From contig CP065006.1 in NCBI GenBank assembly GCA_016699695.1, positions 1,984,001 to 2,048,000 of the forward strand: DNA of 64,000 bases, read 5' to 3'. The DNA comes from Bacteroidota bacterium (GTDB taxonomy: Bacteria > Bacteroidota > Bacteroidia > Bacteroidales > UBA10428). Made by a program: the position numbers and the translations under genes. Below are positions 16,908 through 26,542 of this stretch, piece after piece. Under the pieces are notes generated by a model that was given only the letters and a program-made list of their open reading frames with translations, was not told the origin of the DNA and did no database searches. Within the stretch, counting starts at the first letter, position 1. Each line of letters opens with the position of its first letter.

Positions 16908-18026
16908 ATGAAAAAGTTAATACCCTTTGTTGCAGTGATTTTACTAATGAGCTGCAATACAAAAAGTCCTGAAGCGATTAAAAAACAAATTGAAAGTAAA
17001 AAAGCCAAAATTTCGGCCATCGAAGAGGAGATTTCAAAACTCGAGATTGAACTTGCAACGCTTGATACGAATAAGAAGAATAAGGACTCACAACTTATTG
17101 CTGTTGAAGAAGTAAAAGCTGAAACCTTCGAACATTTTATCGAAGTGCAGGGTTCGCTAGATGGCGATAACAATGTGGCCGTTTTTCCTGAAGGAATGGG
17201 CGTGATAGATGCGATATATGTAAAAATTGGTCAAAAAGTTTCGAAAGGCCAGATATTGGCAAAAATGAACGATGCTGCCTATGTTGAACAGATAAAAGGT
17301 TTAAAAACAAACCTCGAACTGGCAACAACCATGTACGAAAGACAAAAAAGTTTATGGGATCAGAACATCGGTTCAGAGGTTCAGTATTTACAGGCAAAAA
17401 GTACCAAGGAAACACTCGAATCGCAACTTGCAGCTGCTGAACGTCAGCTCGAAATGATGCAGATTAAGTCGCCTATTTCCGGCACAATAGAAGATTTGTC
17501 CATTAAAATTGGTCAGTCGGCTTCACCTCAATTTCCTGCTTGCCGTGTTGTTAACTTCGGACAGATTAAAGTGGTAACCGATGTAGCCGAAGCCTATGCT
17601 TCAAAAATAAAAGTCGGTGATAATATAGATGTGTATCTGCCCGATATCGATAAAACTTTAAAGGCGAATGTAAATTTTGCCAGCAATTTTATTAACCAGG
17701 TAAACCGCACTTTCCGTGTTGAAGCTATGCTTCGTGAGTCAGATCCCGGAATGAAAGCCAATATGATTGTTGTGCTTAAAATTAACGACTACAAAAAGGA
17801 AAATGCCATAATCCTGCCTGTGAACTACGTGCAGAAAGATCAAAACAGCAATTTTGTATATGTCGCAAGGCAAAATGGCGACGAGCTTAAAGCTGTAAAG
17901 CAAGTTGTAATTACTGGTCAAATTTATAATGGTATGGCCGAAATAACATCCGGATTGAATGTGGGCGATAAGTTAATTACACTTGGCTATCTCGAAGTTG
18001 AAGATGGTGAAAATGTACGCTTATAA
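16908..18026 (+). CDS. RND efflux periplasmic adaptor (membrane fusion) lipoprotein
   Basis: 372 residues. Lipoprotein signal MKKLIPFVAVILLMSC, with a coiled-coil stretch directly after it (residues 25-60, AIEEEISKLEIELATLD). Next come the lipoyl/hairpin halves (GVIDAIYVKIGQKVSKGQIL and IKSPISGTIEDLSIKIGQ), a beta-barrel domain (VTDVAEAYASKIKVGD) and the membrane-proximal domain. It links the RND pump to the TolC channel. The extra N-terminal coiled coil before the first beta domain is somewhat unusual but common in Bacteroidota adaptors. Confidence 0.93.
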   Translation: MKKLIPFVAVILLMSCNTKSPEAIKKQIESKKAKISAIEEEISKLEIELATLDTNKKNKDSQLIAVEEVKAETFEHFIEVQGSLDGDNNVAVFPEGMGVIDAIYVKIGQKVSKGQILAKMNDAAYVEQIKGLKTNLELATTMYERQKSLWDQNIGSEVQYLQAKSTKETLESQLAAAERQLEMMQIKSPISGTIEDLSIKIGQSASPQFPACRVVNFGQIKVVTDVAEAYASKIKVGDNIDVYLPDIDKTLKANVNFASNFINQVNRTFRVEAMLRESDPGMKANMIVVLKINDYKKENAIILPVNYVQKDQNSNFVYVARQNGDELKAVKQVVITGQIYNGMAEITSGLNVGDKLITLGYLEVEDGENVRL

Positions 18027-18058
18027 ACCTTTTCACAATTATTCTAACAGAAAAAACA

Positions 18059-21000
18059 ATGGAAAAGAAATTTAAAGAATTTTGGCCAACCAGCTGGGCA
18101 ATTGATAATAAGGTGAGTATTTACATGCTTACTATCATTATCGCCATTTTTGGTGCACTTAGTTATAAAAACATACCCAAGGAACAGATTCCGGAGATTA
18201 TAATACCTACCGTATTTGTTACAACAATCTATCCTGGAGCTTCGCCCGTTGATATTGAGAACCTGGTTACCCGCCCACTTGAGAAGGAATTGAAGTCGAT
18301 ACGCGATGTGAAAAAGGTGTCGAGCAAATCGGTGCAGGACTTTTCGATGATTTCGGTGGAGTTTACTACTAAAGTTGAAATTACTGAGGCTAAACAAAGG
18401 GTGAAAGATGCAATAGACAAAGCTGCAGACGACCTTCCCAACGATTTACCTGCCGACCCAGAGGCTGCAGAAATAAATTTTGCCGATATGCCCATTCAGT
18501 ATATTAACCTTTCAGGAGACTATTCTCTTTCTAAGATAAAGGAATATGCCGAAATGCTTCAGGATCAGATCGAAGAACTTCCGGAAATTACAAGGGTGGA
18601 CATAGTAGGTGCCCTCGACCGCGAAATTCAGGTCGATGTGGATATGTATAAAATGCAGGCAGCCAGCGTAACATTTTATGAAATCCAAAATGCCATTAGT
18701 TACGAAAATATGACCATCTCCGGTGGTAACATCGATATGCAGGGATTAACCCGCAGCGTGAGGGTTGTAGGAGAATTTAACGATATCGAAACCATTAAAA
18801 ATATTTCCTTTATCTCTTCAAGTGGCGCTATTGTGAAGCTGAAAGATATTGCCGAGGTTAAAGACAGCCATAAAAAGCAGGAAAGTTATTCACGCATGAA
18901 CGGTAAAAATGTAATTACACTCAATGTAATTAAAAAGAGTGGTGAGAACCTTCTTGATGCTTCTGAGAAAATTGCCGCCATTTTAAAGGATGCCCGCGAT
19001 ACTAAAATACCTAACGACTTGAATGTAGATATCACAGGTGATCAATCGAAATACACACGCCTGTTACTTTTCGACCTCAACAACACCATAATTTTCGGAT
19101 TCATTCTTGTATTTATTGTGTTGATGTTTTTTATGGGTGTTACCAATGCATTTTTCGTAGGCTTATCTATTCCACTTGCAATGGCCCTGAGTTATATCTT
19201 ACTTCCGGGTCTCGACTTTACCATGAACATGCTGGTAATGTTCTCCTTTATTTTTGCCTTGGGCATTGTGGTTGACGATGCCATTGTAGTCATCGAGAAT
19301 ACTCACCGAATTTTTAAAGCCGAAAAGCTCGATATAAAAACAGCAGCTAAGAAAGCTGCAGGCGAAGTGTTTATGCCCATTCTTTCGGGTACTCTCACTA
19401 CCCTTGCTCCTTTCTTCCCACTTACATTCTGGCCTGGAGTAGTTGGCGATTTTATGTTCTACATTCCCATCACAATTATTCTTGCCCTCTTAATGTCATT
19501 GGTAGTTGCATATATTATCAACCCTGTATTTGCGGTAGATTTTATGGCTCACCAGGATGAAACACAACAAGTGCCTAATCGCAAGATCTATAGAACAGGA
19601 TTAATAGTTGCAGGTGCTGGAGTCTTTCTTCATCTTTTCCGCTTGCCATTCCTGGCGAATTTAACCTTGTTTTTTGCCCTTTCCTATGTCTTGCACAATA
19701 AGTGGGGGTACAAAGTATTACTAAAGTTTCAGCATAAAATTATACCAGGAATACTCAATGAGTATGAAAAAGTGCTGAGATGGATTCTCCAAAAACGAAG
19801 ACCTAAGATGCTGGTTTGGTCACTGGTAGTTTTATTGATACTATCATTTATAATTTATGGTGCTTCCAAACCCCAATTGGTTTTTTTTCCCGACAATGAA
19901 CCCAATATAGTGCATACCTATATTAAATTGCCTGTAGGTACCGATGTTAAATACACCGATTCTATTGCCTCTATCGTGGAGAATAAGATCATGAAAGTAA
20001 TTGGTCCTGACAATAAAATTGTAGAAAGTGTGATAACCAACGTGGCTATCAATGCTTCGAGCGACTGGTTCGATGCAGGAACAAAATCGCACCTTGCAAA
20101 GGTTACAGTGAATTTTGTTGAATTTGCCAAACGTCACGGTGAATCGACTAACAAATACCTCGAAGATTTCCGGGTAGCTGTGAAAGATATTCCTGGCGCT
20201 GAAATATCAGTGGAAAAGGAAGCAAAAGGGCCACCAACAGGCGCACCGGTAAATCTCGAAATTAGCGGGGAAGATATGGAACTGATTTTAGCCACTACCG
20301 ATAAACTCATTCAAGCAATCGATTCAGCAGAGATCCCAGGTCTTGATAAAATGCAGTCGAAATTTGAAAACAACAAGCCTGAACTGGTTATTAATATTGA
20401 CCGGGACAGGGCCAATCGCGAAGGAATATCTACTGCTCAGATTGGAAATGAGATACGCACAGCAATTAATGGTGTGGAGGTTTCTAAATACCGCGATGGC
20501 GAAGATCAATACCCTATACAATTGCGCTATAATGAGTATCAACGTGAGAATATCGATCGCCTGATGAACCTGAAAATCACCTATCGCGATATGAATACCG
20601 GCTTGCTGCGTCAGATACCGCTTTCGTCGGTAGCTTCTGTTGAATATGTCAGTACCTATGGGGGTATTAACCGTATCAGCTCGAAACGGGTAGTGACAGT
20701 GGTTTCGAATATTTTTACCGGACATTCTTCGCCTGAGGTGAATATTAAGATTCAAAAGCTGCTTAATAAAATTGACCTTCCTGAAGGAATTGAAGTTTCG
20801 TTAACCGGTGAAACAGAAGATCAGAAAGAAACGGGTGCATTTCTCGGAAAGGCCTTCCTGTTTGCAATGTTTCTGGTATTGTTTATACTAATAACGCAGT
20901 TTAACTCAACCAGTAAACCTTTTATAATTCTTACCGAAGTTATTTTCAGTGTAAGTGGGGTTTTACTTGGCCTTGCGATTTTTAGAATGCCTTTTTCCAT

Positions 21001-21442
21001 GATTATGAACGGTATGGGTCTTGTTGCCCTCTCGGGAATAGTCGTTCGAAATGGAATTCTTCTCGTAGAATTTACCGATGTACTGAAAGAACGGGGAATG
21101 AAAACCCGCGAGGCAATTATCATGGGAGGTAAAACCCGTATCACACCGGTAATTTTAACAGCTGTTGCTACGATATTGGGTCTGATACCTTTGTGTATTG
21201 GACTTAATGTTGACTTTGTTGGATTATTCCGCGATTTCTCGCCAAATATCCATTTGGGTAGCGACAGTAGCTTGTTTTTCAAATCGCTGGGTTGGACCAT
21301 AATTTTTGGATTATCCTTTGCAACCTTCCTTACTCTGATATTTATTCCGGTAATGTACTATATGTTTTACATCTGGAAATTGAGAATAAAACGCCGTAAA
21401 TTTTTACGAAAACTCAGAACCAGAGAAGTAGTCAATTATTAG
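18059..21442 (+). CDS. RND-family efflux permease (AcrB/HAE type)
   Basis: 1127 residues, longer than AcrB (about 1050). The first membrane helix YMLTIIIAIFGALSYKNIP, the periplasmic porter domain and the TM4 proton-relay motif GIVVDDAIVVIENTHR are present. The second-half equivalent is ALSGIVVRNGILLVEFTD. An insertion around residues 505-565 adds one or two extra hydrophobic segments (IVAGAGVFLHLF and LTLFFALSYVLH). It is an inner-membrane, proton-driven multidrug or solute exporter; the substrate is not readable. It is the last gene of the tetR-tolC-adaptor-permease operon and is followed by a strong terminator. Confidence 0.95.
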   Translation: MEKKFKEFWPTSWAIDNKVSIYMLTIIIAIFGALSYKNIPKEQIPEIIIPTVFVTTIYPGASPVDIENLVTRPLEKELKSIRDVKKVSSKSVQDFSMISVEFTTKVEITEAKQRVKDAIDKAADDLPNDLPADPEAAEINFADMPIQYINLSGDYSLSKIKEYAEMLQDQIEELPEITRVDIVGALDREIQVDVDMYKMQAASVTFYEIQNAISYENMTISGGNIDMQGLTRSVRVVGEFNDIETIKNISFISSSGAIVKLKDIAEVKDSHKKQESYSRMNGKNVITLNVIKKSGENLLDASEKIAAILKDARDTKIPNDLNVDITGDQSKYTRLLLFDLNNTIIFGFILVFIVLMFFMGVTNAFFVGLSIPLAMALSYILLPGLDFTMNMLVMFSFIFALGIVVDDAIVVIENTHRIFKAEKLDIKTAAKKAAGEVFMPILSGTLTTLAPFFPLTFWPGVVGDFMFYIPITIILALLMSLVVAYIINPVFAVDFMAHQDETQQVPNRKIYRTGLIVAGAGVFLHLFRLPFLANLTLFFALSYVLHNKWGYKVLLKFQHKIIPGILNEYEKVLRWILQKRRPKMLVWSLVVLLILSFIIYGASKPQLVFFPDNEPNIVHTYIKLPVGTDVKYTDSIASIVENKIMKVIGPDNKIVESVITNVAINASSDWFDAGTKSHLAKVTVNFVEFAKRHGESTNKYLEDFRVAVKDIPGAEISVEKEAKGPPTGAPVNLEISGEDMELILATTDKLIQAIDSAEIPGLDKMQSKFENNKPELVINIDRDRANREGISTAQIGNEIRTAINGVEVSKYRDGEDQYPIQLRYNEYQRENIDRLMNLKITYRDMNTGLLRQIPLSSVASVEYVSTYGGINRISSKRVVTVVSNIFTGHSSPEVNIKIQKLLNKIDLPEGIEVSLTGETEDQKETGAFLGKAFLFAMFLVLFILITQFNSTSKPFIILTEVIFSVSGVLLGLAIFRMPFSMIMNGMGLVALSGIVVRNGILLVEFTDVLKERGMKTREAIIMGGKTRITPVILTAVATILGLIPLCIGLNVDFVGLFRDFSPNIHLGSDSSLFFKSLGWTIIFGLSFATFLTLIFIPVMYYMFYIWKLRIKRRKFLRKLRTREVVNY

Positions 21443-21496
21443 AACAAAAGCTATGGTGTTGAGCTAGTACACAAAAATTTCTTTTGAACATGAATA

Positions 21497-21533
21497 AAGG
21501 CTGTCTGATTCATTTTAGACAGCCTTTTATTTA
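21497..21533 (+). terminator. Intrinsic terminator of the efflux operon
   Basis: A 10-bp perfect stem AAGGCTGTCT/AGACAGCCTT with a 10-nt loop and a T-rich tail (ttttattta). Confidence 0.9.
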
Positions 21534-21656
21534 GATGGATTATTACTGTGCTATACTGCATCAGCTTTTTAAATTGGCAAATAAGTTGAAATAATCAGTT
21601 CGGGGAAATGAAAAACCTTTATCCTTTTGGCTTGTTTACTCTCTAAATATACCTCC

Positions 21657-22430
21657 ATGGATTTACAAATAAAAGACAAATATTACATTGTATGTGGTGC
21701 TACCAGCGGTTTCGGTTTGGCCATTACAAAGTTGTTAATTGCCGAAGGTGCAAAAGTATTGGCTATCGCAAGGCAAGAGGAAAAGCTGATTGAATTGAAT
21801 GATGCTTTTGCAGATTCAATCGATGTTTTAGCCGGCGACATTACTCAAAGCACTACCATTGAAAAACTCTTAAGACAGAGCGCTAACAAAACTATATCCG
21901 GTGTGGTAGTCAATGCGGGAGGACCGCCAGCCATGAAATTTGTCGAAACCAAACTCACCGATTGGGACGAAGCCTACCATAAAATTCTACGCTGGAAAGT
22001 GGAGCTTACACAGGCTTTTTTGCCCATTCTCCTAAAAAATGGTTTTGGACGCATGCTTTACATCGAAAGCGCTTCGGTAAAACAGCCGCTCGAGAACCTG
22101 GTATTGAGCACCTCCATGCGCCTTTCGGTGGTTGGATTTGTGAAAACCCTCTCTCAGGAAATGCCTGATAAAGGAGTTACATTCAATGTGCTGGCTCCGG
22201 GCTACCATTATACTCCTGCCGTAGAACGTCTCATTGATAAGAAAGCCAAAGACGAAAATATTTCGAAAAAACAGGCACGTTTGCTGCTTGAAGAACGGAT
22301 TCCCATGCACAAAACGGGTTCTACTGAGCATTTTGCCTCCCTGGCGGCCTGGCTGCTTTCGCCTTTATCTGACTATATCACCGGGCAGGTGTATGCGGTC
22401 GATGGGGGTGTAATCAGAGGTGTCTTTTAA
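21657..22430 (+). CDS. SDR-family oxidoreductase lacking the canonical YxxxK catalytic pair
   Basis: 257 residues from ATG 21657; an in-frame TTG at 21627 is less likely. The Rossmann motif GATSGFG and NAGG are present, as is the active-site Ser region (YIESASVKQP). Where classical enzymes carry Y-x-x-x-K the sequence reads LVLSTSMRLSVVGFVKTL, so both Tyr and Lys are missing. The rest (VTFNVLAPGYHYTP, YITGQVYAVDGG) is normal. This matches a recognised SDR branch in which the Tyr/Lys positions are replaced and an Arg follows. The reaction is unknown; it may be a reductase with altered catalysis. It is monocistronic, with a terminator directly downstream. Confidence 0.85.
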   Translation: MDLQIKDKYYIVCGATSGFGLAITKLLIAEGAKVLAIARQEEKLIELNDAFADSIDVLAGDITQSTTIEKLLRQSANKTISGVVVNAGGPPAMKFVETKLTDWDEAYHKILRWKVELTQAFLPILLKNGFGRMLYIESASVKQPLENLVLSTSMRLSVVGFVKTLSQEMPDKGVTFNVLAPGYHYTPAVERLIDKKAKDENISKKQARLLLEERIPMHKTGSTEHFASLAAWLLSPLSDYITGQVYAVDGGVIRGVF

Positions 22431-22451
22431 TACCTTGGTATTGCATATAAA

Positions 22452-22479
22452 AAAAGCCGGTTCTGAAAAACCGGCTTTT
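22452..22479. terminator. Bidirectional terminator between the SDR gene and gpmI
   Basis: An 11-bp stem (22452-22462 with 22469-22479) and 6-nt loop, with A-rich left and T-rich right flanks. It serves both convergent genes. Confidence 0.88.
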
Positions 22480-22501
22480 CAATTATTTGCTCTCTTATTT
22501 T

Positions 22502-24016
22502 TTATACCAACACCTTTCCTGTCATCTCTTTCGGAATGGGAAGCCCCATTATGGTTAAAAGGGTAGGGGCCACATCGGCCAGAATTCCACTTTTTATTGT
22601 TTTATAATGGTTGTTAACCAGGATACATGGCACAGGGTTTAACGAGTGCGCTGTATTGGGCGATCCATCTTCGTTTAGGGCATTGTCGGCATTGCCGTGG
22701 TCGGCTATAATCATGGCGGTATAACCACCTTTTTGGGCCGCTTCTACAACCGCTCCAACGCATTGGTCTACTGTTTCAATTGCTTTTTTTATGGCCTCAT
22801 ACACACCGGTATGTCCAACCATGTCGCCATTGGCAAAGTTCAGGGCCACAAAATCCACTTCACCTTTGTTTAGTTCAGCTACAATCGCGTCACGCACTTC
22901 CGGGGCACTCATCTCAGGTTGCAGGTCGTAAGTGGCAACTTTGGGCGATTGAATTAAAATTCGTTTTTCACCGGGGAATTCTTCCTCGCGGCCCCCGTTC
23001 ATAAAAAAGGTAACGTGGGCATATTTTTCGGTTTCGGCAATACGTATTTGTTTCAGCCCGGCTTTCGACACTACTTCACCAATTGTATTTTCTACATTGT
23101 CTTTTTCAAAAATCACGTTCACCCCTTTAAAACTCTCGTCGTAGGTGCACATGGTGACATAATGCAGCGGTATGGTTTTCATTCCGTGTTCGGGCATGTT
23201 TTTTTGTGTCAGCACGGTGGTAATCTGGCGCAAGCGGTCGGTACGGAAATTAAAGCAGATTACTACATCACCTTCCTGAATGGTGGCCAGAGGCTTACCC
23301 TTTTCATCGACCATCACAAGGGGTTTGATAAATTCGTCGGTAACACCTTCAGCATAAGAATCTTCAATTGACTTAATCACATCGGTAGAAGGAGTTCCCG
23401 TTCCATACACCATCAGGTCGTAACCCAGTTTCACGCGCTCCCAGCGTTTGTCGCGGTCCATCGAAAAATAGCGGCCAATGAGCGAGGCAATTTTTACCTT
23501 CGAATGTTTAAGATGATTCACCACTTCAGTCATATAACCCAATCCGCTCCTGGGATCGGTATCGCGGCCATCGGTGAGGCAATGCACATATACTTTTTCA
23601 AGGCCATAATCGGCTGTTAAATCGGCCAGTTTAAAAAGATGATGGCTCATGGCATGCACACCGCCAGGGCCTATTAGTCCGATAAAGTGAACCGATTTGT
23701 TATTCTTTTGAGCATATTGATAGGCTTCTACCAAAACAGGGTTAGAGGCAATGGTATTTTCTTTAATCTCTTTGTTAATGCGAACCAGATCCTGGTAAAC
23801 TACACGTCCGGCACCAATGTTCAGGTGCCCCACTTCGGAGTTTCCCATTTGTCCATCGGGCAAACCCACATTTTCGCCCGAAGTGAGCAATTGTGAGGTG
23901 GGGTAATTTTTCATCAGTTTGTCGATGTTGGGAGTATTAGCCTGGTATACAATGTCGCCTTTACCATGGTTACCATTTCCCCATCCGTCGAGGATCATCA
24001 ATATTGCTTTGTTCAT
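22502..24016 (-). CDS. gpmI: 2,3-bisphosphoglycerate-independent phosphoglycerate mutase
   Basis: 504 residues, the usual length. DGWG near residue 10 and the phospho-Ser motif GNSEVGHLN with Ser60 mark the phosphatase domain. DGRDTDPRSG marks the transferase domain, and ADHGNADN near the end carries manganese ligands. It interconverts 3- and 2-phosphoglycerate in glycolysis in the cytosol. A -7 element lies about 58 nt upstream. It is convergent with the SDR gene. Confidence 0.97.
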   Translation of the reverse strand: MNKAILMILDGWGNGNHGKGDIVYQANTPNIDKLMKNYPTSQLLTSGENVGLPDGQMGNSEVGHLNIGAGRVVYQDLVRINKEIKENTIASNPVLVEAYQYAQKNNKSVHFIGLIGPGGVHAMSHHLFKLADLTADYGLEKVYVHCLTDGRDTDPRSGLGYMTEVVNHLKHSKVKIASLIGRYFSMDRDKRWERVKLGYDLMVYGTGTPSTDVIKSIEDSYAEGVTDEFIKPLVMVDEKGKPLATIQEGDVVICFNFRTDRLRQITTVLTQKNMPEHGMKTIPLHYVTMCTYDESFKGVNVIFEKDNVENTIGEVVSKAGLKQIRIAETEKYAHVTFFMNGGREEEFPGEKRILIQSPKVATYDLQPEMSAPEVRDAIVAELNKGEVDFVALNFANGDMVGHTGVYEAIKKAIETVDQCVGAVVEAAQKGGYTAMIIADHGNADNALNEDGSPNTAHSLNPVPCILVNNHYKTIKSGILADVAPTLLTIMGLPIPKEMTGKVLV

Positions 24017-24073
24017 TCTATCTGTTTATTTGATTGTTTATTGTCGAATTGTATGCATCGTTGAAACGAGGCG

Positions 24074-24081
24074 CAAATATA
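24074..24081 (-). promoter_or_regulatory. -7 element TATATTTG for gpmI
   Basis: An exact TAnnTTTG match on the minus strand, giving a leader of about 50 nt. No convincing -33 TTG is visible. Confidence 0.45.
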
Positions 24082-24221
24082 ACGATAACAAATTACATGC
24101 GGTAAAGTTTTCTATTATTCCAGGTTTATAGATACTTAAAGGCTTTTTTCGAAGGGAAACTATCGATTCAATCTCCTATTTTTGGCTTTTTTATTTACCT
24201 TCGATTGATACACTTTTTTCT

Positions 24222-26249
24222 ATGCGCACAATTTTTCTGTTTACACTTCTTGTTCTTCGAATGATTGGCACATCACAGGAGCTTACTGAAGGCTGGACAT
24301 TAATGGCCAAAAATCGTCAGCCCTATTATGCACCTACCCTTGCTAATGGAATGATTGGAATTACTCCTGCTTCAATTCCGCTTCAGCTGAATTATGTATT
24401 GCATAATGGAGTATACGATTGTTATGGAAGGGGCGAAGGGGTTACCAATATTGTCATGGGAATTAATTCGGGCGAAATTGAAATTTTAACCGGTAATTAT
24501 GCTTTGTCGCAGGTGCCTGATACCATGATTCATAATTGGGAGCAGGTGTTGGACATGAAAAATGCCACGCTTATTACTCGTTTTGATTTTGGAAATCTTT
24601 ATCGGGTAGAATACCATCAACTGGCTCTCAGACATCTTCCCTTTACTTTTTTCACACAGGTAAAACTTACTGCTCTAAGAAGCCTGGAGAATTTGCAAAT
24701 AAGCAATACTTTTTCATCTTCTGAATCGGCCGAACTTACAGAAGTTGTTTTCGATAAAATAAAGCACATTTCACTTTATTCGGCTAAAGCCAGGTCTCCG
24801 TTGGGCAAGATTAATTTGGCTGCTTCGAATGCATTTTTCACTGATCAGGGTATTGAGGTAGCAGAAATAAAACAAAGCGATTCGTCCTTTTCCAAATTTG
24901 GATTTACCACAAACCTTACTAAGGGGGAAGAAATCAGGTTTAGCTTACTGAGCTCAGTTACATCTTCGGTGGGGCACCCTGATCCGTTTAACGAGGCAAA
25001 AAGGCTTACCCTGTTTGCCTATCTGGCAGGGCAGGAAAAATTGGTCCAACTCCATCAACAGGAGTGGCATCAGCTTTGGCAGAGCGATATTTTTATCGAA
25101 GGCGATGTCAATGCCCAAAGAGATGTGCGGTTTGCAATCTATAACCTTTATTCCTCCATCAGGTCAGAATCGGGATTAAGTATACCTCCGATGGGATTGT
25201 CGTCGAATGGTTATAATGGGCATATTTTCTGGGATGCAGAGTTATGGATGTTTCCGCCACTGCTGCTTCTGCAACCGGAAATGGCAAAATCTATGCTCGA
25301 CTATCGAATCCATCGTTTGGAAATAGCCAGGCAAAATGCTCAAAGTCATGGTTACAAAGGAGCTATGTTTCCCTGGGAATCGGCCTTTGAAGGTACCGAG
25401 GAAACACCGGTTTGGGCGCTCACCGGTCCATTCGAACACCACGTAACTGCCGATGTGGGCATAGCGTTTTGGAATTATTTCCTGGTTACCTCAGACACAG
25501 TCTGGCTAAGAGAGAAAGGTTTTTTGGTGTTGAAGGAAGTGGCCGATTTTTGGATTAGCCGTGCAGAGGTGAATGATAAGGGTGAATATGAAATACGAAA
25601 TGTGGTTTGTGCTGATGAGTATGCCGAAAATGTCGACAACAACTCCTTCACAAATGGTGCAGCAAAAATTGTCCTCGAAGCAGCGTATAAAGCTGCTGAG
25701 ATTTTAAATTATCCCTCCAACAGTCAATGGGTAGAAATTGCTAATAAGCTTGTAATACCCACCTTTGCCGATGGCACTACAAGGGAACACGCTACTTACA
25801 AAGGTGAGCTGATTAAACAGGCCGATGCCAATCTTTTAAGTTATCCCTTAGGACTGGTATCGGACCCGGTGATTATGAAAAAGGACCTTGATTATTATTC
25901 AGAGAGGGTAGACATGGGTCCTGCCATGACGCACAGTATATTTTCGGTGATTGCTAACCGATTGGGTCAATGCGATCAGGCTTATCGATATTTTCTGTTG
26001 GGTTATACCGAAAACCAGCGACCTCCTTTTGGAGTGCTTGCCGAATGCCAAAGCTGCGATAACCCTTATTTTGTTACCGGAGCAGGCGGCATGCTTCAAG
26101 CAGTTATGAATGGTTTTGGTGGTATGGAAATTACTGACCAAGGTATTGTTCAGAAAACCTCTTGTTTACCAAAAGATTGGAAATCGATTACCATTACTGG
26201 TGTAGGCCCTGAAAAAGTTACTTTCAGAGTGCTAAACCAAAAACAATAG
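24222..26249 (+). CDS. Secreted glycoside hydrolase family 65 protein
   Basis: 675 residues with an N-terminal signal peptide (IFLFTLLVLRMIGTSQ). The (alpha/alpha)6 barrel core has the GH65 signatures HIFWDAELWMFPPLLLL, YKGAMFPWESAFEG and VCADEYAENVDNN, where Glu466 is the expected general acid. TNGAAKIVLEAA follows. The order and wording resemble the ATH1/PGGHG branch, whose members hydrolyse alpha-glucosides, more than phosphorylases. Export also argues for a hydrolase rather than a phosphorylase. Likely substrates are alpha-glucosyl disaccharides or glucosyl-glycans. It sits 293 bp upstream of a GH66 gene, with a repeat element between them. Confidence 0.88.
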   Translation: MRTIFLFTLLVLRMIGTSQELTEGWTLMAKNRQPYYAPTLANGMIGITPASIPLQLNYVLHNGVYDCYGRGEGVTNIVMGINSGEIEILTGNYALSQVPDTMIHNWEQVLDMKNATLITRFDFGNLYRVEYHQLALRHLPFTFFTQVKLTALRSLENLQISNTFSSSESAELTEVVFDKIKHISLYSAKARSPLGKINLAASNAFFTDQGIEVAEIKQSDSSFSKFGFTTNLTKGEEIRFSLLSSVTSSVGHPDPFNEAKRLTLFAYLAGQEKLVQLHQQEWHQLWQSDIFIEGDVNAQRDVRFAIYNLYSSIRSESGLSIPPMGLSSNGYNGHIFWDAELWMFPPLLLLQPEMAKSMLDYRIHRLEIARQNAQSHGYKGAMFPWESAFEGTEETPVWALTGPFEHHVTADVGIAFWNYFLVTSDTVWLREKGFLVLKEVADFWISRAEVNDKGEYEIRNVVCADEYAENVDNNSFTNGAAKIVLEAAYKAAEILNYPSNSQWVEIANKLVIPTFADGTTREHATYKGELIKQADANLLSYPLGLVSDPVIMKKDLDYYSERVDMGPAMTHSIFSVIANRLGQCDQAYRYFLLGYTENQRPPFGVLAECQSCDNPYFVTGAGGMLQAVMNGFGGMEITDQGIVQKTSCLPKDWKSITITGVGPEKVTFRVLNQKQ

Positions 26250-26542
26250 CGTGCTGGTTCTAATCATACTTATTTTTTAATATGAATAGGCATTATCATA
26301 CCAGTAAGAAAAAAAAGCCTGTATTAATAGTAATATCAAGCTTTATTCTTTTTTTGCCAACAGGCACTTTTTACTTCCCTACGAGGAACAGCGCGTGGGC
26401 CATCCCCTTTAGGGGAAAGAGGGGTGAGCGTGGGCAAGATATAATAATAAGGTTGTAACTGGTATAATCGAGGCTAATCATATTTTTTAATTTGTAATAA
26501 CACTCGAACGGATCAATTTTGGTCTAACTCACAATAATAGTA
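26250..26542. other. Intergenic region holding repeat copy A
   Basis: It contains the 199-bp element described separately (26282-26480) with its flanking direct repeats. The last 50 bases, just before the GH66 start, are AT-rich with no clear promoter. No ORF of note. Confidence 0.5.
26282..26480. mobile_element. 199-bp MITE-like intergenic element, copy A
   Basis: It matches the element at 54541-54739 over its whole length, and both copies are exactly 199 bp. A 37-bp core beginning catcccctttagggg (from about 26401) is identical in both. The first 24 bases and the inverted last 24 pair at about 18 of 24 positions, giving imperfect terminal inverted repeats. An 11-bp direct repeat TATTTTTTAAT flanks it exactly (26271-26281 and 26481-26491), as expected of a target-site duplication. 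The core can fold into CCCCT/AGGGG hairpins. It has no coding capacity, so any movement would depend on a transposase elsewhere. Confidence 0.6.
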
